Shown here: one piece after another, positions 1-9,893 of the stretch
Layout: every line of letters begins with the position of its first letter
How positions within the stretch are numbered: position 1 is the first letter of the stretch
Source: Onthophagus taurus
Taxonomy: Eukaryota > Arthropoda > Insecta > Coleoptera > Scarabaeidae
NCBI RefSeq assembly: GCF_036711975.1
Contig: NC_091967.1
Span: forward strand, 1,116,001-1,180,000
Length of the DNA stretch: 64,000 bases
Direction: 5' to 3'
Translations under genes and position numbers: made by a program
The notes under the pieces: generated by a model
Seen by the model: only the letters and a program-made list of their open reading frames with translations
Databases searched by the model: none
Told to the model about the DNA's origin: nothing

Positions 1-54
1 TTTATATGTAATAAAATTATTTTTTATAATTATTCTTCTTTTTTTTTTCGCTAT
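1..54. other. AT-rich flank, no feature seen
   Basis: Low-complexity A/T sequence with T-runs lies before the first terminal-inverted-repeat element. Nothing codes here on either strand. Confidence 0.5.
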
Positions 55-204
55 AATTCAAGAATGATCATGCTTAAAAATCGACAATTTTTTTTTAATC
101 GAAATCGCTCAAGTAAGCCGTTACAAATAAAAAAAGTGCGGAAAAGTGTAAAACTTACCGAAAAATCACTTTAAAGTTTTGACGTGACGTCACTTTTTGT
201 GACT

Positions 205-799
205 TGATACTTTCTAAATCTAGTATTAGTTCTAGTTTTACACTTACAGTATCACTAAAACTAACACAAGACCTAAAACTAGAATCATTCGGGATTAGCC
301 GTCTTGAGAGACGTGGGGCTAAATCCGAATGTTTCTAGTTTTCGGTCTAGTGTTAGTTCTAATTTTGCACTAGAATTAACAAGACCTAGAACTAGAATTC
401 GGGTTTAGCCGTCTTGAGAGACGTGCGGCTAAACCACAATATTTCTAGTTTTATGTGTAATGTTCTAGTGACAGTGGTAGGTAGCGCTAGTTAGCATAAA
501 ATATCACTATGTTGCATATTTTTATTGCACTAAAACTAGAACTAACACTAAACCTAGAAATACAAACATTCGGGTTTAGCCGTCTTGAGAGCTAAATCCG
601 AATGTTTCTAGTACTCGGTCTAGTGTTAGTTCTAGTTTTGCACTAACACTGAGGGACGCAGCAGAGAACTAGCAGAGACGTGAGGCTAAATGAGCTAAAT
701 CCGAATGTTTCTAGTTTTTGGTTTAATTTTGTACTAGAACAAACACCAGACCTAGAAGTATAATCATTCGCGTTTAAGCAAATATTTCTAGTTCTCGGT
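205..799. repeat. CTAG-rich hairpin repeat array
   Basis: Three or more tandem palindromic units. Each has an arm of short CTAG-containing words (AACTAGAACTAACACTAGAC type), then ATTCGGGTTTAGCCG, a loop around TCTTGAGAGACGTG, and the complementary arm. Clear hairpins lie at about 236-350, 361-450 and 541-640. The module recurs at 3088-3305, 3570-3640, both flanks of the Penelope-like element, 10967-11110, 21220-21275, 22320-22545, 34196-34290 and 61905-62018. The final CTAGTTCTCGGT at 789-799 is the target-site duplication of the LINE that follows. Confidence 0.75.
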
Positions 800-822
800 T
801 TGGGAGGCTATGAGGGAGATAG

Positions 823-2952
823 GGGAGAGGAGATAGCAGAAGAGGAGATGGAAGCAGTGCTTAGGGGATTGAAGAAGGGAAAGGCGCCAGGGGAAGATGG
901 CATCCAGAACGAGGCATGGTTGGAAGCATCAAGGGTAGTGAGAGTGTAGTTGTTGGAGGGGATGAATAGCGTATGGAGAGGGGGGGGATTCCGGAGGGAT
1001 GGAAAGTGGGGGTAATTTGCCCAGTATATAAAAAGGGTAATAAGGGAAGGGTAGAAAGCTATAGAGGAATTAACCTACTAGACTCGGCATACAAGGTATA
1101 CACGAAGATACTGCTGGGAAGACTGGAGGAGGAGATGGAGTTGGGGGGAATTTTGCCGGATGGGCAGGTAGGCTTTCGGAAGGGAAGGGGAGCAATCGAC
1201 AACGTGTACGTGTTGAAGCATCTGGCAGATAGAGAGCTGGATAAGAAGGGAGGGAAATTGTACGCCCTGTTTATAGATTTGAAGGCGGCTTTTGATAAGG
1301 TGGATAGGGGAAAGTTGTGGGAGGAGATGGGGAGGAGGGGGATCACGGAACACCTAATTGCGAGAGTGAAGGAAATATACATGGAGACTATGGCTAGGAT
1401 AAAAGTGGGAGATAAGCTGAGCAACGTGTTTTGGACGACGAAGGGACTGAGGCAGGGATGTCCGCTGAGCCCAAGTCTGTTTGCACTGTATACGGCGGAC
1501 CTGGAGGATAGATTGGGGAAGGGGCAAATGGGAGGGTTGGTGGTGGGAGATAGAAAGGTGCATATGTTAGCATACGCGGATGACATCGTGGTCATGGCGA
1601 GAGAAGCGGCGGAGACTTTGATTATATATAATATGGATTGAGCTAACTGAATATATCTACTAACAAAAATGTTGCTCAAGGTGAATAGACGCAGATGGAA
1701 AGCGATAATGTGAAAGTGTAACAAAGATAGATATATTATATGTCAGTACGCTTCTATATCTATCTCACTTCTATCAGTACACCCATTATATGGCAGTACG
1801 CTTCTATGTCTATCTCGGTTCGATCACCTTGCGCAAGCTATCTCTCTCGTTGGCTCAATCCATATTATATATAATCAAAGGGCGGAGATGAAAGATATGA
1901 TAAAGACATTGGAAAGATATTTTAGGGGGAAGCGGCTGGAAGTAAATGTGGGGAAGACAAGGATGATGAAGTTTTGTAAGGGGGGGAGAAAAAGAACAGA
2001 AAACTGGAGATGGGAGGGAAAAGAGATCGAGGAGGTTAGGGAGTATACTTACTTGGGGTATGTGTTCAGGGCGAACAACAGGAAGGGGTCGCATGTGATA
2101 GCTATGGCAAAAAAGGCGAATAAGGTGATGGGACAAGTATGGGGTTGGGGGAAGAGAGTCTTTGGAAGGAATGTGGCAGCGAGGAAGATTATGTTTGAAG
2201 GTCTGGTTAGCAGTGTGATGATGTATGGAGCAGAGGTATGGGGATGGAGAGAGCAGGCAATGCTGGAGGACGTGCAAGCTAGATACTGGAGATGGGTGCT
2301 TGGGGTGGCGAGAGAAACACCGGGGTATATAGTGAGGGAAGAGGTAAAGGTGGATAAAGTCAGAGTGGAGGGGGGCAGGAGAGCAGTGAAATATGAAGAA
2401 AGAATAGAAGGGTGGCCAAACTGCGGGATCTTGGGGGAGTGTTGGAGGGAAATTAGAGAGGGAAAGATCAAATATGGGAAAGGAGACAGAGACAACTATT
2501 ATAGACGAGCGGGCTACTCGGTAACTGAGAGAAATAGTAGACGAAGGGTGGGTAGGGAGATGTGGAGGGAGTTGAGAGATAGGGACCGAGATGTGCAGAG
2601 ACAGGAAAGAAGGACACAAATAAAAGAGGGGAGGTATAACGAAAGGTAAAGGGACATAATTACGGAGGGGCTGCCTAGATACTTGTTATTGGAAGGAGAT
2701 GAGGAAGGGAAGAAGTTGGTGGCTAGGTTCCGTTGTGGAAACGAGGAGAGAGCGAACAGATACTGGATGGCCGATGAGGAGAGGTGGTGTAGGCTATGCA
2801 GGGAGGAATGGGAAACGTTGGAACATATGTTGAATGGGTGCAGTGAGTTGAGGGAGGAGGAGTTGGACCGAAGGCAGATCTTAGGAGAGGGGGGAGAGGG
2901 GAAACGATGGATGAGAATGGTTGTGGGGGTGAGGAGACAAAGGGATGGATGA
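823..2952 (+). pseudogene. LINE reverse transcriptase (degenerate, copy 1)
   Basis: RT motifs are visible in order: ESYRGINLLDSAYK (motif 1), GFRKGRGAIDNVY (2), LFIDLKAAFDKVD (A), GLRQGCPLSPSLFALY (B) and AYADDIVVMA (C). A thumb follows (YTYLGYVFRANN...GAEVWGW), then a C-terminal C-x2-C...H-x4-C knuckle (CRLCREEW...EHMLNGC, ~2795-2845). The main open stretches are 973-1615 and 1889-2649, joined across the MITE, followed by 2683-2952 after a stop. Alignment with copy 2 shows that the ATG at 973 is internal and not the true start. The clade (R1- or I-like) is inferred from motif style only. Confidence 0.85.
1616..1880. mobile_element. 265-bp MITE with 8-bp TSD inside the LINE
   Basis: The terminal inverted repeats start CTTTGATTATATATAATA and run about 32 bp with one mismatch. 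The 8-bp direct repeat GGCGGAGA flanks it at 1608-1615 and 1881-1888. An 8-bp duplication fits hAT, P or Merlin transposition. The interior holds a ~50-bp direct repeat around GTCAGTACGCTTCTAT and GGCAGTACGCTTCTAT. Removing the element plus one duplication joins the LINE frame exactly (AREAAE followed by MKDM), matching the undisturbed copy at 59250. Confidence 0.9.
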
Positions 2953-3087
2953 GGGGAGGATTGGGCCGAGGGTATGGAAATGGAGGAAGAGGGTGGAGGG
3001 TGAAAATAATATACTAATGACATATATTATATTAGGATGTATTAAGGGGAAAATTGTAATTATCAAAAACAATAAATGCTTATTAAT

Positions 3088-3305
3088 TAGTTCTCGGTCT
3101 AGAGTTAGTTCTGATATTGCAGTAGCACTATCACTAGAACTAACACAAAACCTAGAACTACAATCATTCAGGTTCAGCCGTCTTGAGAGACGTGCGGGTA
3201 AGCTGAATGTTTCTAGTTCTAGGTCTAATGTTAGTTCTAATGACAGAGGCAGTAAAACTAGAATTAACACTAGACCTAGAACTAGAAATATTCGGGTTTA
3301 GCCGT
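3088..3305. repeat. CTAG hairpin modules
   Basis: The continuation of the CTAG array beyond the LINE insertion. It contains a complete hairpin at about 3110-3240, with loop GTCTTGAGAGACGTG, and a half-unit running into GGGTTTAGCCGTGCGTC. That half-unit abuts the right TIR of the enclosing element, whose TGTGACGTCAC block starts near 3318. Confidence 0.7.
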
Positions 3306-3428
3306 GCGTCACAAAATGTGACGTCACATCGAAACTTTAATGTGATTATTTTATTTTTAACGTGTTTTTTTGGTCAATTCACATTAATTAAAAAAAAATC
3401 ATCGATTTTTAAGCCACATTCTTGAATT

Positions 3429-3845
3429 TTTGCTTTTTTCTTTAATAAGTCAATAATAAATTAAATGATAAAACGTAATACGTCAATAATTACCAACTAA
3501 ATTTTAGCTCCGTTTAGTTTAAAATAAAAAAATTATAAAAATGTAATATATGTAAGTACGAAGTCTTTTACGACCTGTACTAAAACTATCACTAGCACTA
3601 TTACTAGACTTAAAACTAGAAATATTCGAGTTTAGCCAATAATTATGTCAATAATTAATTTTAATATGATAAAATTCCAAAACATTCCACTTCGTTATGT
3701 TTAATATTAATAAAAAAATGATAAGAAACAATAATTTTTTATCAAATCAAAGTTCAATAAGCCGACTTTAATCGTTCTAAAATACTCTCTAATTGGGTAT
3801 TGAGGCGTAAATTTCGGTTGATTTAGCACAAATAGTTATTGAAAA
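3429..3845. other. Intergenic region upstream of acyl-CoA oxidase
   Basis: AT-rich. The only feature is a CTAG module fragment at about 3570-3640. The promoter and 5' UTR of the oxidase must lie here or further upstream, but no clear core promoter motif was seen. Confidence 0.4.
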
Positions 3846-6800
3846 ATGGTTGTAAACAAAATCTCACTTCTTGCTGATTTTCCACCTGGTCCTTTGGATC
3901 GTTATAGAAAAAGTGCCTCTTTTAATTGGAAGAATATGAGAATATTTTTGGATTCGATGCAAGTTATAGAATTTATGGTAAGGTCAATGTATCAATTATA
4001 AATTTAATTGCAACTTTTATAATTAAAGGATAAATTATACAATGAACTTATCCAACATACCGTTTTTCAATCACCAATAACAACACCCCAATTAGACGAA
4101 TTAAGAAGAATCGGTGTTCATAAAATGTTTACGTTAAATAGTATCAAAGAAATTTCTGGTAATATCATGAAAAATATTGCGGTTAGTAATATTTTGTATA
4201 ACATAGATCATGCAACAACGGTTAAGTTACACATTAATTTTGGAATGTTTCCCAACACTATACTTTCTTTGGGTACCTCTAAACATATTAACTACGTTAA
4301 TGAAATTATGGAACGCAAGGTAAGAATTAATTAATAATTTCACATTTTCTAATTTCAATATAATTCAGATTTTTGGTTGCTTTTGTTTAACCGAAGTTGG
4401 TCATGGTACAAATGCACGTGGTATGCGAACAACAGCCACATATGACCCTGAGGCACAAGAATTTATCTTAGATTCCCCCGATTTCGAAGCAGCAAAATGT
4501 TGGGCTGGCGGATTAGGTCAAACAGCGACTCATGGGGTTGTTTTCGCACAATTAATAACTCCTGATGGTGTTAGGCACGGTTTACATTGCTTTGTAGTAC
4601 CTTTAAGAAATCCAAAAAGTTTTGAACCTTACCCAGGAATTTCCATTGGAGATTTAGGCGAAAAAGCTGGATTAAACGCGGTTGATAACGGCTTTTTAAT
4701 GTTCCACAAATATCGTATCCCCAAAGATAATCTTTTAAATAAAAACGGCGATGTAACAGCCTCTGGGGAATATATAACACCAATCAAAGATAAAAATAAA
4801 AGACATGGTGATACATTAGGCGGATTATCAGTAGGAAGAATCACAATAACTCATTCCTCCGCTGTTTACTTAATGAAAGTTATTACAATCGCAATTAGAT
4901 ATGGGGCTGTTAGAAAACAATTTGGACCCGAACACGGCGAAGAATTACCAGTTCTTGAGTATCAATTACACCAACATAGGTTACTTCCATATTTAGCAAC
5001 GGCTTATTGTGCTAAAATAGTATCTGAGTTTATGTATAAACAATTAATTAAATTATCTAGAATTTCAAAAAAACACGATCCTTTAATAGGAATGGAATTG
5101 CATGTTTTATCTTCCGCTTCTAAACCGGTTTTTTCGTGGACAACTCGTGATGTTATTCAAGAGTGCCGCGAAGCTTGCGCCGGGCATGGTTACCTCAAAG
5201 CTTCCGGGATAAGCGATGCCAGAAACGATCATGACGCAAATTCTACTTATGAAGGTGAAAATCACGTTTTAATCCAACAAACAACAAATCAACTGTTGAA
5301 ATATTGGCCCGATGTACTTAAAAGAGAAACAATTAATTCTCCTTTACGATCGATGGACTTTTTCAATGAGGGGCTTCATATTTTACAAACTACATGGACC
5401 CCTACGTCAGTTCAACAACTATTCGATATAGAATGTAAGATTATTAATATTTAATAATAAGGTTATTTAATTAAATTAAGATTAGAACTAAAACTAGAAA
5501 CTTTCGGGTTTTGCCGTGCGTCCTTTAATAAAAGGTTTGACGTTTTGGATGCCATGTTGCAACCTTCTTCAGAAACTGGTTCGAAGTGACGAGATCAAAA
5601 AATCGGTAACTATATATAAGTCGGAAAAACTAATTAATAATCAGTTAACGCTAATCACAAACTAATTAATAACTAATTGCGTCGCGTCCGGTGTGAGGCG
5701 GGAAGAGGTCTTCGTGTTCACCACCATCTTCCATGTTCTGCTAAGCTCCCAGCCATCCTCTCTGTTGACGTTATTTTTATGTCGGTGAATCTCTATGGCT
5801 TCTCTTGTCAGTCTTTGGTAGTATCTGTTGTCCCTAGCCAGCACCTTTGTTTGTTCGAAGTCTATTCGGTGCCCCTCTGCATGGCAATGTTCCGCAACCG
5901 CCGACTGCTGGATCTTCTTCAGCCTTACATCCCTCTCATGCTCCTTGATGCGGCACTCGACGTTGCGTCCAGTTTGGCCAACATAAACCTTCCCACAACT
6001 ACACGATAGTCGATAGACTCCCGCTCCTTTTAATGGAGTTAGTTTGTCCTTGGCTATCGGGAGTGTGTTCCGAATTTTGCTGACCGTGCCGTACCGCACT
6101 ACGATATCGTTCTTCTTGAGGTGCCTAGCAATTCGTTCCGTTACACCTGAAACATAGGGAAGACAGATAAATCCAAGTGGTTTTGTACTTACCGTGTCCT
6201 CTTTTTGCTTTCGCTGCTTGATGGCCTGGTTGATGTTCCTCGAAGTGTATCCATTCTTCTGCAGCACGCCTCGTAGAAAGTGTTGCTCCTTCTTCAAGTT
6301 CTCTCCTTCACATAGTCTCGCTGCTCGCTGAAATAATGTACGGATCACGGACCTCTTCTCTTGGGGATGATGATGTGAACATGTGGTGAGGCCGCCTTTG
6401 AACGGTCTCGACCTTTGGTAATACCGCTGCCACCAGAAACAGTATTTCGCGCTTCCTAATTCTTAGTCTGAAGGACCCCTAATTGATCCTAGCGAATCAA
6501 TCAAAACTAAATGACAAGCGCGCGGTCACTATTTCAGAACCGTGGGTTCTTGCACTAAGGCTCTGCCAGGAAAAGGGAAAAATCAAAAAAAACAAGTGTT
6601 CTAACCACACTTAAACTATATTAACAAAATAACAAGTAAAAATAGACAATGAACAAAAAATGAACCTTAATATCTACCTACGATTATCTATGACCCGACG
6701 TTACTTAAAAAGAGATATTTCCGAATCTAACCTCGACAGCTAATACTCGTTGACAGATAGGTGATAACGAAAACTGGCAAACAGACTTACTCAGGACTTG

Positions 6801-9676
6801 TATTCCGATTTGGTGGTACGCCGATGGATCGCAACCCTGGATCCTTTTTGGTGGCTTCTCGGAAGTTAACCGGGAAGGTTCCAACACCACTCTTGCACCA
6901 AATCCTCAGTGGAAACACAATTACCGACACGGATGCCCGAAGTACAAAGAATGTTCGCAAATGAAACTAAGTCACAGTTCTCGATATACGACGACACTTA
7001 GAATTGGCGTTAAAGCGAATTCTAAGTTTCTATCTAACGGAGCGCTGACGACGTTTCGACTCAAAAACCTCTTGTGTTTGTTGTTATTATTCTGATTCGT
7101 AATTTCTAATCTCTTGAAAAAGGTCTTACAAGCCCTTAAGTAACCTCGGGTATTGGAGGGGTGCAAAAACCTTCTTGAGGCGTTCCTATCGCCTGGATGT
7201 TCCCGACACCTGGGCCAATCCAAAATACGGGGCGGATATTTTACAATAATTTTCTGAGCCAATGAGGAAATTTGGGGAAGGGAACAATTTTTGACCACGG
7301 GGCCAGAAGATAACATCCGCCACTAGCTAATCCCAAAAATCATCACGTAAATCCCAAACTGTGGGAGCCATCAAACCTTTACGTTTTCTAACGTCTATTG
7401 TATTTTTAACGACTTTTTCGTTATCTACGTTTTCCCATAAATTTGCTTGTACATTAATCTTTCTCAAAATTTATTTCGACGTCTGGTCACCATCCCGGAC
7501 GTCGGTCGTAAACGCGAGACGTGATTTTTGGTTTTTAGAAGAAAAAGGCTGCACGCCAGGAATATACAATTCGTATGGTTTATTCCCAAAACCATTAAAT
7601 AATTTCCGAATTATTACAAACATGCCTGTAAATACCTGTTGGTATGGGTCTTCTTTCGGTATACACCAAGTTCTATATCTCCATTTGTCGTCCTGGTGAC
7701 CAACACATCTAGGAAAGGTAGTTTTTTGGCAGTTTCTGTTTCCATGGTGAACTTAATCATAGGATGTTGAGAGTTCAAGTGATCCAAGAACTCTTGGAGC
7801 CGTTTTTGACCATGTTGCCATATCACAAACGTGTCATCCACATATCGGAGCCATAGTTTTGGTTTCCACTGGCTCTTCTTCAAAGCGTCCTCTTCGAATA
7901 ATTCCATGTAGAAATTAGCTATAACTGGCGATAGTGGAGATCCCATGGATGCCCCTTCGAACTGCTCGTAAAATTCTCCTTTCCAGCTGAAATACGTCGA
8001 CGATAAGCAATACTCCACCAGATCTGGCACGTATCCTGGTAAACCCTCCGGAATGAGTTTTCGGCGAAGACCCTCTACAGCATCCTTAACTGGTACCCTA
8101 GTAAAAAGGGATTCCACATCGAAACTTACCAACATATCCCCAGCATCCAGATTTACACCTTTTACCGATTCCACAAAATGTGTAGAGTCCCTGACATACG
8201 ATTCCGTGTTACCTGTGAAGGGGGACAGAATCTTTGCAAGATGTTTAGCCAGCTGGTGGCGGAGGTGGGGAGTTGATGGCGCTGACGATAGGGCGGAGGG
8301 GGACGTCTGGTTTGTGAATCTTCGGTAGTCCGTAGATTCTTGGTGGTACCGGCGCCTGCACAAACAAACATTTCTGCTGGAATTCCTGTAGATTTTATTA
8401 GTTTCTTCATTTTTCTAACGATTTTGCTGTGGGTTCCTGTAGGTGGCTGGGTCCAGTATCCCCAACAGAAGAGGTCCGTGATCCGTACATTATTTCAGCG
8501 AGCAGCGAGACTATGTGAAGGAGAGAACTTGAAGAAGGAGCAACACTTTCAGGCTGAAGAAGATCCAGCAGTCGGCGGTTGCGGAACATTGCCATGCAGA
8601 GGGGCACCGAATAGACTTCGAACAAACAAAGGTGCTGGCTAGGGACAACAGATACTACCAAAGACTGACAAGAGAAGCCATAGAGATTCACCGACATAAA
8701 AATAACGTCAACAGAGAGGATGGCTGGGAGCTTAGCAGAACATGGAAGATGGTGGTGAACACGAAGACCTCTTCCCGCCTCACACCGGACGCGACGCAAT
8801 TAGTTATTAATTAGTTTGTAATTAGCGTTAACTGATTATTAATTAGTTTTTCCGACTTATATATAGTTACCGATTTTTTGATCTCGTCACTTCGAACCAG
8901 TTTCTGAAGAAGGTTGCAACATGGCATCCGAAACGTCAAACCTTTTATTAAAAGACGCACGGCAAAACCCGAAAGTTTCTAGTTTTAGTTCTAATCTTAG
9001 TTTAATTCACACCGGCCGTGAAAGCCTTCGTACTTATAAGGTTATTTAATGTTTAAGATATCATCCATACATATGAATGGATCGTTATGTATTTATTGAA
9101 ATCTACTTATGAAAGAATTGAAAGATTAAAAAAATCCGGGTTAGATCAATTTACAGCAAAAAATGAAGGACAAGTTTATTATGCCAGAAGTCTCGCTATT
9201 GCCTATATTCAAGTAAAACTTTTTTTCTATTCTAATAATAATATTAACTAAACATATTTTACATTTATATCTTTTAGCATTTCACTTTGACCTGTGTAAG
9301 AGAGGAAATTCTTGAAGCGACAGATCCAGCGATCGCAGCGGTTTTAACAAAATTAGCAAACCTTTATGGTTTATTCAACATTGAAAAGCACTTTATAGGG
9401 CAACTTTACCAAGGTGGTTACGCTTCCGGTCCAGAAATTATCACTTTAATTCAAGAAAGCATCTTGCAATTATGTAGAGTAATCAAACCTGATGCTGTAG
9501 CTTTAGTTGACGCGATCGCCCCACCTGATGTGTTCTTACGATCAGCAATTGGAGCCTCTGATGGACAAGTTTATCAGAATTTGAAGAATAGCTTTTTACG
9601 TAATCCTGCTAACATGGCCAAACCGAGTTGGTGGGAAGAAATTGTTGACAGAAAATATTTATCAGCAAAAATGTAA
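3846..9676 (+). CDS. ACOX3: Peroxisomal acyl-CoA oxidase, ACOX3-like (complete, 5 exons)
   Basis: A flavoenzyme catalysing the first, H2O2-producing step of peroxisomal beta-oxidation. Exons: 3846-3977, 4029-4319, 4369-5434, 9058-9212, 9278-9676. All junctions are GT-AG and in phase, giving 680 aa, about the family length (~700). Exon 1 has the ACOX3-type N-terminus ([16 protein letters not shown]). Exon 3 has the FAD/substrate motif [35 protein letters not shown], and the catalytic-glutamate region [13 protein letters not shown]. The protein ends in AKM, a non-consensus but plausible PTS1 peroxisomal signal. The start is the first in-frame ATG and matches the family N-terminus. Intron 3 (5435-9057) is swollen by a Penelope-like element; the other introns are 49-65 bp. 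The ACOX3 rather than ACOX1 assignment is by motif memory. Confidence 0.93.
5531..5586 (-). ncRNA. Hammerhead-ribozyme-like motif, left terminal repeat (mutated core)
   Basis: Inverted copy of the motif at 8897-8944. On - it reads CTGAAGA, a stem-II hairpin and then ACGTC, but the conserved GAAA box is AAAA because of one change (+ strand C to T near 5547). In hammerheads this is the invariant G12 position, so this copy is predicted to be inactive. Hammerhead motifs in Penelope-like terminal repeats are established in the literature; the assignment here is by eye. Confidence 0.55.
5662..6383 (-). pseudogene. Penelope-like C-terminal region with GIY-YIG endonuclease
   Basis: About 230 codons form the C-terminal part of a Penelope-like polyprotein. 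The GIY-YIG core is visible as [19 protein letters not shown] with the following arginine and HERDV helix. The CSCG and H-C-H spacing typical of the Penelope zinc-finger-like linker is present. The endonuclease makes the target nick used to prime reverse transcription (family knowledge). It is open from the interruption at 6383 to its stop at 5662, but is separated from its RT domain by the insert at 6384-7618. An antisense open frame at 5677-6009 is a shadow. Confidence 0.88.
6384..7618. mobile_element. Solo-LTR-like insertion, 1235 bp
   Basis: It begins TGGTGAGG and ends ATTATTACA (TG...CA). It is flanked by AACATG at 6378-6383 and 7619-7624, a 6-bp direct repeat. It lies inside the Penelope-like coding region; removing it with one AACATG rejoins the frame as RYLQAC then SHHHPQEKR, which is the expected Penelope sequence. 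No gag or pol sequence is seen, so a solo LTR is the best reading. Short open frames inside (for example 6972-7316 on -) have no recognisable domain. Confidence 0.75.
7619..8373 (-). pseudogene. Penelope-like reverse transcriptase
   Basis: Penelope-type RT motifs: [19 protein letters not shown] (~8300-8345), [15 protein letters not shown] (A), [18 protein letters not shown] (B), [12 protein letters not shown] (C) and [10 protein letters not shown]. The N-terminal part is in another frame: a frameshift with a stop lies at about 8265, between the PIVSAINSP region and [15 protein letters not shown]. The C-terminal end continues at 6383 across the LTR-like insert. The copy is inactive. Confidence 0.88.
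8455..8960 (+). repeat. Inverted terminal copy of the Penelope-like 3' end
   Basis: The reverse complement of about 5522-6370, including the C-terminal coding tail ([14 protein letters not shown] at 8717-8758), the stop, the 3' UTR and the hammerhead-like motif. Relative to the left copy, a block is deleted at about 8549, between CAACACTTT and AGGCTGAAG. The open frame 8632-8814 is only this terminal copy and not an independent gene. Confidence 0.8.
8897..8944 (+). ncRNA. Hammerhead-ribozyme-like motif, right terminal repeat (intact core)
   Basis: The core boxes are in order: GTTT (stem I), CTGAAGA at 8904-8910, a stem-II hairpin GGTTGC...GCATCC with one U-U mismatch, GAAA at 8930-8933, a very short ACGT stem III, cleavage triplet GTC ending at 8937, then AAAC pairing back with stem I. 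The extra A before stem II is unusual. The short palindromic stem III suggests that dimers would be needed for cleavage, as reported for Penelope-like and retrozyme hammerheads. Confidence 0.6.
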
Positions 9677-9689
9677 TTCTAAGTTTAGA

Positions 9690-9695
9690 AATAAA
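9690..9695 (+). terminator. Polyadenylation signal of acyl-CoA oxidase
   Basis: AATAAA lies 14 bp after the stop codon and is followed by a GT/T-rich stretch (ATGTGTATCATATGTTTTT), the usual arrangement for an animal poly(A) site. Confidence 0.6.
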
Positions 9696-9893
9696 TGTGT
9701 ATCATATGTTTTTATAGTTTTGTTCAAAAGAAATATGTAATAACAAATTAAATTATAGAATGCACCAAGGTGTGTGTGTATAATATTTTCAGGGTTTTCT
9801 CTGATTAACAATGCCTAGCCTTGTTTATAGATATACATCTATAATGAGTGTAATTAAGTGTAAAAAACATTTAAAATTTTTTAAATGATAAAA

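Larger units (their letters stand above)
800..3087 (+). mobile_element. R1/I-like non-LTR retrotransposon, copy 1 (5'-truncated)
   Basis: The reverse transcriptase and C-terminal region of a LINE, closely matching the copy at 58272-60469. It is flanked by TAGTTCTCGGT on both sides (789-799 and 3088-3098), an 11-bp target-site duplication showing insertion into a CTAG module. It is 5'-truncated, starting in the RT N-terminal region, and ends with an AATAAA-containing 3' UTR. A 265-bp MITE sits inside it at 1616-1880. It is dead: there is a stop near 948, another at 2647-2649 and a frameshift after that. Confidence 0.85.
55..3428. mobile_element. Composite long-TIR element, left and right ends with nested cargo
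   Basis: The first ~150 bases (from 55) and the last ~120 bases (to 3428) are imperfect inverted repeats. Both outer ends read ATTCAAGAATG, then CTTAAAAATCGA, a T-run, AATCACnTTAAAGTTT and TGTGACGTCAC/GTGACGTCACAnTTTGTGAC. The same block, including AAGTGCGGAAAAGTGTA and ACTTACCG, recurs at both ends of the giant fold-back at 43803-47953, so the two belong to one TIR family. The inside consists of CTAG-rich hairpin modules plus a LINE copy that carries a MITE. No transposase is visible, so this is a non-autonomous DNA element by inference. No clear target-site duplication was found. Confidence 0.6.
5460..9053 (-). mobile_element. Penelope-like retroelement with inverted terminal repeats, within a CTAG module
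   Basis: A composite insertion in intron 3 of the oxidase. The sequence ATAAGGTTATTTAAT lies at both outer edges (about 5457-5471 and 9037-9051) and reads as a target-site duplication. Inside it come CTAG arms (about 5476-5521 and 8962-9005). Next are ~480-bp inverted copies of the element's 3' end (about 5522-6000 and 8470-8960; the right copy has an internal deletion). The RT and GIY-YIG coding regions lie on -. The right edge ends CACCGGCCGTGAAAGCCTTCG, shared with other short elements in the window. A 1.2-kb solo-LTR-like insert interrupts it at 6384-7618. Confidence 0.85.

Noticed and set aside
1855-2619. 254-codon open frame on - opposite the first LINE copy
   Set aside because: Antisense shadow of the purine-rich LINE frame; composition is Ser/Pro/His/Leu-rich as expected and there is no domain.
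4571-4844. - strand open frames inside acyl-CoA oxidase exon 3
   Set aside because: Shadows of a well-supported coding exon.
5677-6009. + strand open frame within the Penelope-like C-terminal region (repeated at 8407-8799 on -)
   Set aside because: Antisense of the GIY-YIG coding region; it occurs twice only because the terminal repeat is inverted.
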